Part shown: positions 45,141-57,415 of the stretch, in pieces
Layout: each line of letters opens with the position of its first letter
Numbering within the stretch: the stretch's first letter is position 1
Assembly: GCF_022682495.2 (NCBI RefSeq)
Contig: NC_071394.1
Span: forward strand, 28,430,470 to 28,494,469
Reading direction: 5' to 3'
DNA from: Desmodus rotundus
Taxonomy: Eukaryota > Chordata > Mammalia > Chiroptera > Phyllostomidae
DNA length: 64,000 nt
The notes under the pieces: model-generated
What the model saw: the letters and a program-made list of their open reading frames with translations, nothing else
What the model was told of the DNA's origin: nothing
The model's database searches: none
Made by a program: the position numbers and the translations under genes

Positions 45141-45774
45141 ACTGAGAAGAGTAGGTGGATTTTTTGTCCTTTTTCACTAGTGAATCACTCAAATAAAGAT
45201 GCCTACCTAGAGGTCTGTTTGCTTGTTTCTGGTTTCCCTGTGACTGCGGCTGCTAGAACTTACTGCTAATTGATTGATCTTAATCAATCAAAGAGCTTAT
45301 TATACATTTATTTGGCATTTACCATGGGCCAATGTTATGGAAAATTATACAATTATACTCATAAAAACAAAACATAATCTTTGACTTCAAGGAGATTACA
45401 ACCTTGATAATTTTCCTGGAAATCAAAATATTATTTACATTAGAGTATTTTGAATAAAAAGGACACCCAAAAATATTCCTTGCCGTTTTAGTGTGTGAAA
45501 ATGTTTTGTTATTAGCTGAGGTTCCCAAGCCACGGGGTTCTGGGTTTTGTGTGGCAACCACAGTCTGTGAGGAAGAACTGAGGAAATCAAACACGGTTTT
45601 ATAGGGGAATATGTATTTCAGACATAAAAAGACTCTAGAAGTCAGAAAGGCAACTGTAAACTGCAGGTGAGAATGGTGAAGACCTTTTTTTTTTTTCTTT
45701 TGGGAAAATAAGTCGCTGTGACCCACTTAGACTTGGTGGAATGTTTGTCCCATAGCAGTGATTGCGTGGCCCTA
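45141..45774. other. unassigned sequence
   Basis: No gene. A T12-type run lies at 45685-45697. The inverted dodecamer TTGATTGATCTTAATCAATC at 45269-45288 is an AT-rich near-palindrome. Confidence 0.4.
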
Positions 45775-46000
45775 GGTCAGGGATTCTCAAAGGGGGTAGT
45801 TTTGCCCCTCAGGGGACATTTGGCGATTCCTGGAGGCATTTTTGTTTGCCACATTTTAGGAGAGGAGTAGTCTACTGGCATCTTATGGGTCTCCAGAGGC
45901 CAGTGATGCTGCTAAACATCCCACGATGCAAGGACAAAGCCCTGGATGTCAACAGGGCCGAGGCTGAGAAACCTGCCTATATATTGGGTGGAACTGCATT
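45775..46000 (+). mobile_element. MER5A-like hAT-Charlie MITE
   Basis: GGGATTCTCAAAGGGGGTAG, TTGCCCCTCAGGGGACATTT, CCTGGAGGCATTTTTGTTTG, AGGCCAGTGATGCTGCTAAA and CAACAGGGCCGAGGCTGAGA are MER5A blocks in order, ending in GAGAAACC. A nonautonomous hAT transposon shared by placental mammals. The 102-codon frame through it is a coincidence. Confidence 0.85.
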
Positions 46001-47724
46001 GACTGCACCCCAATATTCCGAAAATAAAAATGCCGAAACACAAAAATGGTTTTGCTTGTCACAAGCTTGACCCCTGGGTGGCTCTGACTGCCCTGTAAGT
46101 ACAAAGCTGGGACTTTGACAAGGGTCAGAACAGAGCTCTGGGATGGGCTTTGTGCTGTAATTAGTTTTTAAATACTCTCACCCTCCTTTCCCTTCCCTGC
46201 TCCCAGCTGACTTCTCTTAAAAAGGAAATTAAATAAAAGGACAACCTCCAAAATACCTTTTATGTATGTCATTGGCTTTTTTCTTTGCTGAGGAAGTAAA
46301 ACACAATATATTGGAGAAAATATCATCAAAGACCGCTGCTAAAGCTTAGGGGTAGCTCACAGAAGCAAGCAAAAGCCTTGTTTATGGGAAATACTCAGAG
46401 AGTCAAACACCTCAAATGGAGGGAAATTGCGTGGATTTAATATGAGCATCATAATTTGCTCATTGTGCTTTCCCCAGAGTAGATATTTCTGGATTATTTA
46501 TTTGTTTAGACAGGGTGGCACGTGTTTGAAGTATGAATATGCCAATCCATATTGTTCTATTTTCCCTGCAGTGGTCATATTTCTTCTGTCAATAACACCG
46601 GCTTGGTTCCCCTTGAGCCCCAAATTACACTTCCTCATGAGGGACGAAATGCCGTATTTTTCTTGAGATCTTTATTTCACATGACTTTACTAATGACTGG
46701 AGTAAAACTGAGAAGTTCAGGAAAAGGAAATCTCTCCCTCCATCAAAGGGAGTAAACAAACCCAAGGGAAAGACGCCAGAAGCTAAAATGTGTGGAGGGT
46801 TTAAATATGTTCCATAAACCCGGAGGCTATCCTAGATCTACGGTCGCGCCCCCCTGCCTGTCCATCAAACTATCCCTACAACCCACGACCATGCCACGTG
46901 GCCGCCGCTGACAAAACCCTCTCACCATTTTGTCGTGGACTCTTTCTTTCTCTTAGCATTGAAAAGATGTAGTGCTATTAAATCTCTCCACTCTCATCTT
47001 GCCTCTTGTCTCCCACCATGGCCCCTGACTCGTCTCTACCCATTAGCACGCTGAATCACATTTCTGAACCCTCATGTGTAAATCCTTCCCTACTTGTCCA
47101 CCTGGAGAACTTTCCACCTTCAAGACCTCTATGGAGATTTTTCTGACCTAAAATATACTTCTCTTCACATCCATACATATTTCTGTGTTCCTGTAGCAGA
47201 TGTTGTTGGTACCTCACTCATTCCTCCTGGGACTACCCCAGAAGCCACCTGGAGGTTCCGTTAACAATTCCTGCACACCTCTACGGCTTTATTTCTCCAG
47301 TATCCGTGTCTCCGGATTGGAGGGCTTTCTCTGAGCACAGGAGTGGGCAAAAGGGCCAGGGAGTTAATGCCCAGAAGCAACCCTTAACCACTGAGGAGCA
47401 GGAATACACCGATAAACACCCCAGCTTCCTTACTTTACCATGGGATAATTCTGAAGCATGCTCTCTACTCAGTTTCAGGGGGTTCCTAGTAGGTCTGAGC
47501 CACCACTGCCCACAGCCTTTACCCGCTTATTGATACGATCTTGACTGGCTTTTTTTCCTTCTTCATTTCACTTTCTCACTCCCTCATTGTGCTTGTGGCT
47601 CAGCTCGCAAATTAGTGAACAGCACCCACATCCTTATCACGAGGTCTACTTCTTGGGAGAATCCAAATTCAGACAGTCCATTATCATGCGATTGCTCTGT
47701 GTTGTATTTATCTGTTTCTGTGGG
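46001..47724. other. unassigned sequence
   Basis: No gene identified. Weak L2-like text occurs at 46980-47180 (CTTGCCTCTTGTCTCCCACC). Frames of 67-79 codons at 46427-46755 and 47306-47533 show no domain. Confidence 0.4.
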
Positions 47725-47840
47725 TCTCAGATAGCTCCTCTGAGGGCAAGCACTATTTATTATTTGTACTTATTTACCCCCCAGTGCCTAGCAACAGGGA
47801 AACCCTCTGTAAGTGCTGTTGAAGTGAATTGAAGGGGAAA
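47725..47840 (+). mobile_element. L2 LINE 3' end, sense
   Basis: GATAGCTCCTCTGAGGGCAA, CCCCAGTGCCTAGCAACAGG and GTAAGTGCTGTTGAAGTGAA are the L2 3' terminus. Confidence 0.75.
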
Positions 47841-48639
47841 CAGACTGTGAGGCTTGAGAGACCACCTGCAGAAGACCTGGAAGGGTGGATCCGTGGGCAC
47901 AGGGATGAAGAGAAGGCATTTGCTTAAAGCAACTGAGTTGTGAGGAGAAAACAGATTAATAAATGAATATTAAAAATTCCCAAAGCAGCAATCAGGAAAT
48001 GCAGCTGTTGAGGGGGAAGTTTTCAAGCAGACAGAAGTGGTGTGATGAATGCGTGGAAGGTGGACCCTAGTGTGGGGCAGAATCCACACTGGCCTTTGGG
48101 TGACCCAGAGGGCATGTCCAGCTGTAGGGAAGGTGTAGACTAGACTGAACACAGACTCCAAGTGAATGCGGGGACCTGGCTTTTTCTGAGGAGAAACCTC
48201 CTTGGATGGTTGAGCCCCAGACTGATGTGTCACATGACATCAGGTTTTAGCCCTCTGAGCCCTTGCCACCTGTTTGCATGTAATTTCTGCTCAGCAGTGA
48301 ATGTTACAAGGTGGGAACAAATATGATTTGCTTTCTCAGTGGCCAGGCACGTGTTAAGCATTATGGAGCAGTCGGTGGAAATGAAGTAAAGGGGGAAGAT
48401 GATGCTTGTGAGACCAGGTGCCCCAGGTGCCCAGCTATGGGGAGCATGAAGCCCCAGGAGCAGAGTGTGGGTGTTTATTTGGCAAGCGGTGTGCATTGTT
48501 TCATCATAATGCTACAGCTCTCCGTAATTTGTTTTCTCTTTGTACCCCAACCCCCATTTCCTTTCATCTGTTGATGCAATCCTAATGAAAAGTCTCAGCT
48601 GATATGAATGGAGAGGCAACGTGAAATAGAGTATTCAGT
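47841..48639. other. unassigned sequence
   Basis: No gene or repeat assigned. Overlapping chance frames occur on both strands at 47970-48574. Confidence 0.4.
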
Positions 48640-49360
48640 TTGGTAAACATTTATTAACAGTCTACTAAGTGCCAGACCCTGTGCCAGGGGCCACGCTTGC
48701 CGTAGACAAAACATAATCCCTACTCTCAAGGACCTTACAATTTAGCAGGACCGTATTCATAGTCTTGCCAAATATATCAAATACATAAGTAATACCACAT
48801 CTCCAGAAAGAAAGGTGTGCTACTTCCACAAAGGGAACAGGGCAGGGACAGCTTTAGAAGGGGACTGAGGCTAGAGCCAGATTTTGAAGAAAGCAGGTAT
48901 TTCAACAAAAAGTGAGGATGGGGCAGGCATTCCAGATATTCATTTATTTGTTCACTTTCTTTGCTGGACATTTATAGAGTCCCTATTTTGTGGCAGGCCA
49001 AGTGAGGGCTGAAGCAGAATATTCTGGGCAAAGGGGCCTTTCTGTGCAAAAGCCTAGGGGTGAAAGGGCCCATTTAGGAGGACAGTGAAAGATGAGGACT
49101 GGAGAGGTAAGCTGGGACAAGGTCACTAAGGGCCCTGTGAAGGAATTTGGACTTTATTCCTCTGGCAGTGGGAAATTATTGAGACGTCTTAAGTGTGGGC
49201 ATGCCATGTTCAGCTTTGCATCTTAGAAAGATTACGCCTGCTGCCAAGTAAGTAAAAAAAAATGAATTGGAGGGGAGAAAGGGAGAGAGGCAGGAAGACC
49301 AGCTCGAAGGTGGCTGCAGTAATTCATGTGAGACATAGGTGTCTAGGAATGAGTGGCAGT
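48640..49360 (-). mobile_element. L2 LINE, antisense, long fragment
   Basis: TAAACATTTATTAACAGTCT, GTGCCAGACCCTGTGCCAGG, CCTACTCTCAAGGACCTTAC, GTGCAAAAGCCTAGGGGTGA, ATTTGGACTTTATTCCTCTG and TGGCTGCAGTAATTCATGTG follow the order of an inverted L2. An extra L2 tail segment (CATTCATTTATTTGTTCACT, 48937) interrupts the middle, suggesting a second, nested L2 end. Confidence 0.7.
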
Positions 49361-49761
49361 GGCCGGTAAGCATGGGGAGAAGTGACCCATACAGCACATG
49401 CACATGCCGTAGGCGCCATAGAATGCCATGGAGCTGAGAGATGCCACGTTAGGCGGATACAACCTATAGTGAATGGTAGAAATCAATGGGAATCGAGGCC
49501 ACCCAAATGTTGTGGACCTCCAATGCCATGCTACAGAGTTTGGAATTCACTCTAGAAGCCATGATAAACCACTGATGGACTGAAGGAAAAGAAGATTGTA
49601 ACTCGGATGTCTTTGATGATGAAACTGCCACCATTTTGGAAATTAATGCAGTAGTCCAAATGCAAAACTTAGGAACTTGAAAATTCCATGCAATAAAAAG
49701 AATCTACGCTAGAAAGAAATGACTGACTTTCACAAATTCAACTTCCCTCTGCTTTTTTTTT
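49361..49761. other. unassigned sequence
   Basis: Probably continues as diverged antisense L2 to about 49690 (CATGATAAACCACTGATGGA), but the match fades. No gene. Confidence 0.35.
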
Positions 49762-49956
49762 GTTCTATTCAGACCCTCAATGGATTGGATACTGCCCACC
49801 CACATTGGGGAGGGCCATCTGCTTTACTCTGTTCACCAAGGAAATGCTAATTTCTCCGGAAACACTCTTGGAGACACACCCAGAAATAATGTTTAACCAG
49901 ATATCTGGTCCTCCCCTGGACTAGTCAAATTGACTCAGAAAATTAACCATCACACA
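49762..49956 (-). mobile_element. ancient interspersed repeat, copy B
   Basis: The second copy of the repeat at 8-205: GATTGGATACTGCCCACCCA, CATCTGCTTTACTCTGTTCA, GAGACACACCCAGAAATAAT, GTTTAACCAGATATCTGG, AAATTAACCATCACAC. It extends further 5' than copy A. Family not assigned. Confidence 0.65.
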
Positions 49957-49974
49957 TAATAATCACTTGATGTT

Positions 49975-50110
49975 AACTTTATTTGCTTACTTACTGTTGT
50001 GAGGATTAAATTAAATAATGTGTATAAAATTCTCAGCACAGTGATGGTCCATACAAAGTGATAAATAGGTAAGAGCTATGACTACTAGTTCTATTATTTT
50101 ATTATTAATG
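49975..50110 (+). mobile_element. MIR SINE 3' half, sense
   Basis: ACTGTTGTGAGGATTAAATT, AAATAATGTGTATAAAATTC, TCAGCACAGTGATGGTCCAT: the distal half of MIR. Confidence 0.75.
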
Positions 50111-50134
50111 TTAAAATCATGAACTAGTGCTGTG

Positions 50135-50262
50135 ACAGCGGAGAGCCGTGGCAGGGATTCGTATCAGAAGTTGGGTGGGGTGGGTAGGGCAGGGAGAGAA
50201 ATAGGGGGGAAATGGGGACAACTGTCATTGAACAACAATAAAAAATAAATAAAACGAGGTTT
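50135..50262 (+). mobile_element. young bat-type LINE-1 3' end, sense
   Basis: A G-rich UTR (TTGGGTGGGGTGGGTAGGGC) then GACAACTGTCATTGAACAAC and AATAAAAAATAAATAAAAC. This is the sense counterpart of the antisense tail at 8790-8937. Severely 5'-truncated, with an A-rich tail that continues to about 50285. Confidence 0.8.
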
Positions 50263-50285
50263 GATTACAAAAGAAAAATAAATAA

Positions 50286-52084
50286 ATCTCATGCTGAACA
50301 TAAACTTTGATTCAAACACTTTCCAAAAACAAAAATTGAGAGAGAAAGAGGTTCTTTCTGCATTGTCTCACAACAGTTGGAGGTAAGAAAGTCGGCCAAT
50401 TTGCTTTGAGATATTATGATATGATTAAGAAAAACAGGCATCTGGTAACTTGATAGGTTTCAAACTCCTCAAACTCCTATTTTGAGTATCCTAATTGTTT
50501 TTTCAAAACATAGACTTTATTGTCAGTGCAAGTCCTTGCAAAATCAGTCATTTCTTTCTGGCCTAGACTCTTTTTGTCACATGGAGGTTTCCGAGCTCGC
50601 CTTTTTTCAGCCAATGAAACATCAGTTGGTTATTTTTTCCTTTACCTGCACATAGAAGTGTGTTTACACTACAGACAACACAAAGCAGAAGACGGATGGT
50701 AATTGAAATCCCTGGCTCTGTTCAGCATGCCTTCCAACAGCAGCTCTGCAGCCAGCCTGGGAAAAGCCACCTTGCTGGGGAAATCTAGGCTTGCGTGAGT
50801 AACGCAAAGACTGCGACCTGGGCTTTGGGTCATTCATAACCAAAGGACTTGCAAAGGGATGAGCCAGAGTCAGGCCCCATCTCCTGCAGAGAAAATACAG
50901 ACACACAAGAATAAGAGATTCTCTTCCATTATGTCAGAACAGCTGGAATTTTTATGAAGAATTGAATATCCCTCAAAGGACCAATTGATGAGTGAGCACT
51001 GACCACGACGGTTACCTTAAACTCTGTAAATTTCCCCGGCGGAAAGTAGTAAGTAATACTTGCACAATCCTGTGAAATTATTTTCCTTTCCACTCCCCCT
51101 GGTTCACATGTTCTCTACGCACCCAAGAACAAAATGGTGGCCGTTAGGCCATAAGTGTTTACTCAGCAAGGGCTGCTGTCCTTAGCATCCTCTCTGATCC
51201 AGTGCTCTGTGATCTTTGGAGGGCTGGCTCCAAACAGGCCCCACAGAGGATCTTAATGCTTTTCCAAAACACCAAGGATCATCATTTAAACACCAGAGTA
51301 GAAACTGCCTCAATCATCAGTTGAAAACAAACAAGGCTATCTGGTTAGGAAAGAGGTTCATTTCCCATTGCTCACTCCATGTTGAGATCTGTTTGAAATC
51401 TTAGTACCACCTAAGTCTGTGGAGACCCATGGTGAATAAACAAGATTGAATTTTTCAATATATTGCTTTGTTGACCCTGGGCTTGTTGATGCAATATTAA
51501 CTTCACAGAAATTGATAATAAAAATCATCAGGGTATAGTGCACTCTCATTTCCCTTTCTCTTTTGGAAATGATATTTTAAATTAGCGATGACAAATGGGG
51601 GAGAGATGCGCTAGAGAGTGCAAACAGGACGTCCGGAGCACCAAGCCAGCATGAGGGCTCTCCGTCCACGTTCCCTTTTTATGCCCCATTCAAACCAATC
51701 CATGAGCACACAGCAGCCTGCTGACAGTAGCCGTGGTGAGTAGCTGTGTTTAAAAGCACATTTCAACTGCACTCCTTGCTGGGAATTTTTTACACTTTAT
51801 TTCCTTAGAGATATACAGGCTGCCCTTCTCAGGTGGTTTACAGATTTCAAGAGAAAGCAAATGTGTAATTAATTAGGTTAACTGATATTGAGTATGTGGA
51901 ATAAATCAGGACTGGCAATAAGAGAAAGAAAGTAATGTTAGGACATTGTTGACTAGTGCTAGAAGTTGTACTGTTGGGCTTTACAAAGAAAGAGGATTCT
52001 GATCAAACATAATCCCACTCATCGGCAGAGTTTTGTGTCCAGTTCTATTATCCCTTATCATGTAATTATGGATGAGCAACTTAA
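50286..52084. other. unassigned sequence
   Basis: No gene or confident repeat. AT-moderate DNA with only short chance frames. Some segments (for example 51360-51560) look non-repetitive enough to be worth a conservation check. Confidence 0.4.
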
Positions 52085-52290
52085 ACAGAAACATCTTGGA
52101 CTGAATGGAGCATAGTTTTTGGAACCAGACAAATCTGGGTTTCAATCCTGACTGCACTATGTAAATGGATAGTGACCTCGGGCACATTAACGTCTTTGAG
52201 CTGGTTTCCTCATCGATCAAAAGGAGAGGTAATCTTTATCTCATATGATTTTGTGAAGAATAAATGAGATGATGGGTATACATTGCCTTC
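52085..52290 (+). mobile_element. MIR SINE
   Basis: Sense MIR: TTTTTGGAACCAGACAAATC, TGGGTTTCAATCCTGACTGC, GGTTTCCTCATCGATCAAAA, TTTGTGAAGAATAAATGAGA. Confidence 0.85.
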
Positions 52291-55200
52291 CACTTCCTCT
52301 TGTTTTCTTTTCCCAACTTTAAAAGATGAATTACACCTGCTATCTACTTGTCTAATGACCTATTAGGAAAATTAATGAAGATTAGTTAATGCCTAGAAAC
52401 CAATGTTAGTGAGTAAAATAAATTCGCTTCCAATAAAACTATTATTAAGAATTAAGAAGTGCAAATGCCCAGGGGCCTGAGAGTGGGCGGGATTCACGTG
52501 GCTCTTCTGACCCTGAGACTTCAGCAAGTTACCCCTCTGAGCACTAGTGTCCAAATCCAAGTGCAGCTGGGCTGAGTGCTGGTTTCCCATCCCTGTATGG
52601 ACACCCACATCCTCCCCAGCTGGTGTGATCTTTTATTCAATCAATGACTAACTTTGTTGTGTGTGGAATGCATTTTTATAGAAAACATTCCAAGACGAGT
52701 AAGATTTGTTAAAGAGTGACTTTTGTAGTACCTTCTTTCAGTTACTAGGTTAAATTTTCTGATTTCTATGATGGGCTTTATGATGGTATGTGAGTGCAGG
52801 TGTTGAAATATGATGACTGTGGTGGTCTGTTTCATGAAATGTTATGTTCCCAAGTTAAAATTTCCTATTTGATCTTGTCCAATAGAGAGTCCTTAACTGT
52901 TTGGTTCAGCCACCTCTATGTGCCAAAGACATAATATGAATGAGTGTGCATTTGGGGAAGAGGGGGATCTCTGTTTGTAGTGAATATCATAAACATTTTA
53001 AAATCAAATAGGCTTTTAAAAATTCAAAGTTATCCTCTCACAAACACAATTGCTGGTATATCAATATTTTTGTTAGTGAAGTCCAGTAAAATTTGTCAGG
53101 TTTTTCTTCGTCCTGTCTTAAAGGACCAAGACTATAACAGTTTTTCTCACACTGAAGTTAATATTTCAAAGGATTTCTCTTCAAGTGTAAAGCCTGCAGC
53201 AAGGTCAACTTCTAGGATAAAGAAGAAGGACCCTTCTATTCCTAAAATGAAACGTGCATTCTTCATTACCCAGCAGGAAGCCCAGAGCTGCTGGCCCCAG
53301 GGACCACGCCCAGGACCACCCCACAGGGAGACTTTTAATGTGAAGTTCCAGCATGGAACTTGTTTATACAAAACTCATTTTTTTTCCTGAAAACATAGCA
53401 GAGTGCAAGAGACTTTGAACGCTTCTAAAACTTACAGTTACCAAAATACATGTATATCTAATAATTAAAGGCATATTGTTAAATAGCATTTAAAATTTTA
53501 TCCTTACTACTTCTTCAAAGGCCTCTCAGATTTATCCTGTTAAAGAATGGACCTGTTGTTGCTTAATAATAATCTAAAAATGAAATATTTTGCCAGTTTG
53601 ACTAAGACTCTTAATCTTCTGGCCACAACATCACTCTTGGTAACCAAAATGAGTGTGCTGAAAGGCTTGAACTCGGTTTGCCTCACTTTAATTTTGTCAA
53701 GAAGAGATACATGTTCAGCTTACAGGGCATCTGGAACTTTCTTTTTCAATTTCTTATTGTTTCAATACGATAACAGGTGAACGTCCTAGCACATACCTAG
53801 GCATTCAGTAAAATTTATCTGCTTTGTGAATAAAAACTCCCCCTTAGAACAATGATAGCTCCTTTAGTTTAAAAAGCAAATGCCAACAAGACATTTCCCC
53901 CATGGAAAAGTCAGGGCAATAGGCTAGAAAAGCACAGAGGTAGAGGTCCAGAGCTGGCCCAGCTGAAGCTGTGCTCAAGTTCATGTTCTTCAGCGCGCCG
54001 CTAGAACTCTGAGACCAGACATCCCTTTCAGAGCACAACATTCCTGCTTTAAAGAGCCTCGGTGCCTAGATTTATTGGGAAGTTGGGAATTTGCATCTAA
54101 ACCGGGGGGGGCCCCTACCATAACATACCCAATTCTGAGGAACAGGATTTATAATCCTCTGGAGAGACGTAATTATTTGGCCACTACATCACTTTCATTA
54201 GCTGCCATGAAAACTCTGGGTGGTGTGGAGAACTCAGTGGTAATCCTACAGGATATGCTGACATCTGGTGGCATTGATTAAGCAAATACTTACAAATTAA
54301 TAAGCAGCATTATAATTAAAATTATTGACTGCATCGTTTTTAAATATTTAGAATTCCTTTGGAGCTTTTCTAAACTCTGTTTTAAAAGCCTTTGGTTTTT
54401 TTCCTATAACATTTATCATCTGGACTAGTCCATTCATTAAAGTCTTCAGTAAAACCCTTTATTTTAACTCAGGTTAATTAATCCTAGATTCATAACGATA
54501 GGTGTGAACTGTTCACTAATTTAGGACTCCAATTTTCATAATAAAATCTAAATGGTAATCAATTTTCATGGGTTTCTTTTTAAGGAATAATTTAACCTGG
54601 GATAAATGTGATTTTTCTAGCTTCCTGCTTAGAAGCCAAGAGTAGAGAGCTGCCCACAGTAAAATTGGACTATGATGTGTACAATTTCATGCTACTAAAT
54701 CATTTGACCTTTCAAATGTATATCTAATCAAGTCTAGGAGAGAAGTACCACTGCCTCCTTATTAGCACGGCTCTCTCCAGAGTTGTCCATCAGCAGAAGC
54801 AGAACAATCGTTTCCACCCTGCTTTTTGGAGTAAAAAATGAAAACAGATTTTGACTGGTCCAAAGTCAGTGTCAAGTCCATGAACAGAATCCGGGAGTTG
54901 CTAAGTCTTGGTTCTTGCCACCTTTTGATGTGTGTTTCCATTTAAGATGAGTGACATGTAGTCAGTTGTCATGGTTTTTAAAAGATTTCTGTTAGGTCTG
55001 ACTTTTGCATAAGATTCTGGACTAAAATCATGTTTAAATTTTGTTTCCTCTCATCTTTTCCTGGTTTTGATTATTTTTTAAGAGTAGTTGATGGTCTCAT
55101 GACACGAGCCTTCTATTTTGCATTTTGTGTCTCGTGTTTTGAATTTTATGTGAAATTGTGGGTTTGATCTTTGACCTCTGTTTACTATAATACTGATTTG

Positions 55201-55799
55201 CCACTAATTTGATAGCAAGCCATAGGGATCTACTGTAAACAAGCTGCTCACTTTACACAGCTCTGTTTTACTCTTAAGTGAAGAAATATGTGCAGAGAAT
55301 ATAATTGAAAGGCTCTTGCAGAAGCAATAAAAACCACATACGTTTTCGACTTCCCAGGTAGCACTCAGACTAACCACTTTCTGTGACGGAAGGACCAGTA
55401 ACCCGAGAGGAAGTCATCAGGGTAGATAGGTCTAACCTTGCACTTAGGTTTAGCTTGGTCAGTGTGATCACCCAGAAACGGGAAACATGGCAGAGACCAC
55501 TCAGCCCTGCCTTGCTGGCTTGGCTCTGAACCCAGAGAATACTGATCACAGGGGTGGTCAGTGCAGGAGGTGGATTAACCCTGAATCATTTAGTGCACTA
55601 ATCCCGGGGGAGACGGTGTCGGTGCAGCTGGGAAGGACCGCACGGCACACAGACCTGGGGAAGAGGCGCTGTCTGTGTTTGCGTGTGACACAAAGTGGGC
55701 ATCAGGGTGTAGTGGAGCCAGCACAGTATGAAGCACTGAACCTGTGCGGTAACACTTCCACGCATTTTATTTCCTGCTTATCGGAATTCCCAAATGCTA
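52291..55799. other. AT-rich unassigned sequence
   Basis: No gene or assigned repeat over 3.5 kb, one of the least repeat-laden stretches of the window. It holds homeodomain-like TTAATTAATCC (54474-54484) and several TAATTA/ATTAAT motifs at 54290-54610, and a G8 run at 54105-54112. The 148-codon frame 52944-53390 and the 123-codon frame 55487-55858 have no recognisable domain; the second ends inside an L1 tail. Confidence 0.4.
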
Positions 55800-56055
55800 C
55801 TGTGTCCAGTTTTAACCTGACAACCACAGATAGTTACAAAATAGTCATGGGGATATAAAGTAGAGCATAGGGAATATAGTCAATAATACTGTAATAACTG
55901 TGCATGGTGTCAGATGGGTACTGGAAATACCGCGGGGAACATGGAACACCTTGTAAATGCATACGATTGTCTAATCGCTATGCTGTACACCTGAAGCAAA
56001 TACAGAACAATATTGAAGGTAAAGTGTAATTGAAAAATACAATTAAATTAAAAAG
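55800..56055 (+). mobile_element. LINE-1 3' end, sense
   Basis: ACAAAATAGTCATGGGGATA, GGGAATATAGTCAATAATAC, CTAATCGCTATGCTGTACAC, CTGAAGCAAATACAGAACAA, then AATTGAAAAATACAATTAAA. It ends in an A-rich tail next to a (GA)n tract at 56056-56073. It shares the 3' UTR block with 225-442 and is 5'-truncated. Confidence 0.85.
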
Positions 56056-56073
56056 TGAGAGAGAGAGAGAGAA

Positions 56074-56969
56074 TGAGAAGACCTTGGGGCAGCTCCAAGG
56101 AAGGGTTTGCCTCGTCGCAGCCGCAGCCCCAAGCCCAGGCCAGGAAGGCAGAGCACAGCGCTGGCTTCGGGAAGGTAGGGACATGGCAAGGCCAGCATTT
56201 GGGGAAGAGAGCACTGCCTTTCCCTTTCTTCCTATGATGCCAACTGCCTGAGAGTTGTTGGCCTAGTATTTTATCGGTGTATATTCCAACTCTTAATTTC
56301 TTATGGGTTGGTTTATGTTATGCCCAGTTTGAGATCACTCAGCCCTTAGGACTCTGGGCTTCAGCTAAACATGGAGCATCAGTTGCTGTCCTTGGAATAC
56401 TGATTCAACAGAAAAGAATTTGCTATTAAAAACACATTTATGACATTCAACCTGGTCTCCCTTTTTCAGTTTCTTCTCATTTCTCTTAATCATATTCAGA
56501 GATAGCATGAGAATGAAATCATTGATCCAACAAATACTTATTGGGCCCCCACCTTCTTCATGCACTACGTGAGGCATCATGGAGGAGAACAGGAATATCT
56601 CCCACCTAGATTCTCCCTCACAGAGCACGCGGTTCCATCGGAGACATGGGGCATACACATGTGTGAAGTTAAAGGGCAATTTGTGAATCTCCCTTCACAA
56701 TACCAACACCCAACAAGGCGAGAGGTGCCACAAAGCATGGCAGGATTTTAAGGAAAAGGAATGGTTTCAACAGAAAGTGTGTGAGTTCAGAGGAGGAGAA
56801 AGAGAGCACTAAATACCAGAGCTCAGGGAAGGGTTGCTAGCAGAGGAAGAAAGTGAACTAGAACTCAAAAGATAGCATTCCACATGGAGAAGGGAGCCGA
56901 ACTCCAGGGGGCAAGAGCAAACGAGGTAGATGAGCTTTGGGAGTGTTTGGAGAACAAGTCTAACTTAGG
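56074..56969. other. unassigned sequence, possibly diverged antisense L2
   Basis: Positions 56525-56960 (CCAACAAATACTTATTGGGC, then AGAGGAAGAAAGTGAACTAG) have the flavour of an inverted L2, but I could not match it block by block. Positions 56074-56260 are GC-rich and unassigned. Confidence 0.35.
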
Positions 56970-57153
56970 GGAAAAGATTCATGAACATGCCACATGGTGC
57001 AGGAGACGAGTTTCATTCCTGACTCAGACCCTTACTGCTGTGTGACCTTTCACCAGTCTGTTAAGTCAGTTCTCCCTGAGCTTATTTATATAATGAAAAT
57101 ACTACCTCTTCCTCTGACCTGTATGAGGGTACTGTACAGATCAAATGAAGTAA
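56970..57153 (+). mobile_element. MIR SINE, 5' part of a copy split by a VES
   Basis: GGTGCAGGAGACGAGTTTCA, TACTGCTGTGTGACCTTTCA, GTACTGTACAGATCAAATGA: sense MIR, cut at 57153 by a VES and resuming at about 57364. Confidence 0.7.
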
Positions 57154-57363
57154 GCCCTGGCCAGGTAGCTCAGTTGGTTAGAGCATCATCCCTATACACA
57201 AAGGTTGTGGGTTTGATCCCCATTCAGGGCACATCCCAGAATCAACCAATGAATGCATAAATAAATGGAACAACAAATATTTCTCTCTCTCTCTCTCTCT
57301 CCACACCCCCCACCGCCTTCCACTCTCTCTAAAATCAATAAATAAAAAGTTTTTTTAAAAAAG
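57154..57363 (+). mobile_element. VES-family SINE (diverged) inserted in a MIR
   Basis: Head GCCCTGGCCAGGTAGCTCAG and TTGGTTAGAGCATCATCCCT, box B GGTTTGATCCC (57210-57220), CATTCAGGGCACATCCCAGA, a (CT)n tract at 57283-57300, and tail AATCAATAAATAAAAAG. The head keeps a more tRNA-like A-box region (TAGCTCAGTTGG) than the other copies. Flanking duplicates TCAAATGAAGTAA (57141) and TCAAATGAAATAA (57364) match at 12 of 13 bases. Confidence 0.9.
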
Positions 57364-57415
57364 TCAAATGAAATAAAAGGTATGAAAATGCTTTGTGATA
57401 CCAGCATAAGGGGCA
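57364..57415 (+). mobile_element. MIR SINE, 3' remnant of the split copy
   Basis: TCAAATGAAATAAAAGGTAT then GAAAATGCTTTGTGATACC complete the MIR after the VES. Confidence 0.55.

Noticed and set aside
52944..53390. 148-codon plus-strand frame
   Set aside because: Starts in AT-rich noncoding DNA, has no family match I know, and shows no codon pattern supporting a gene.
55487..55858. 123-codon plus-strand frame starting MAETTQPCLAG
   Set aside because: Its last quarter lies in a LINE-1 3' end; the upstream part matches nothing recognised.
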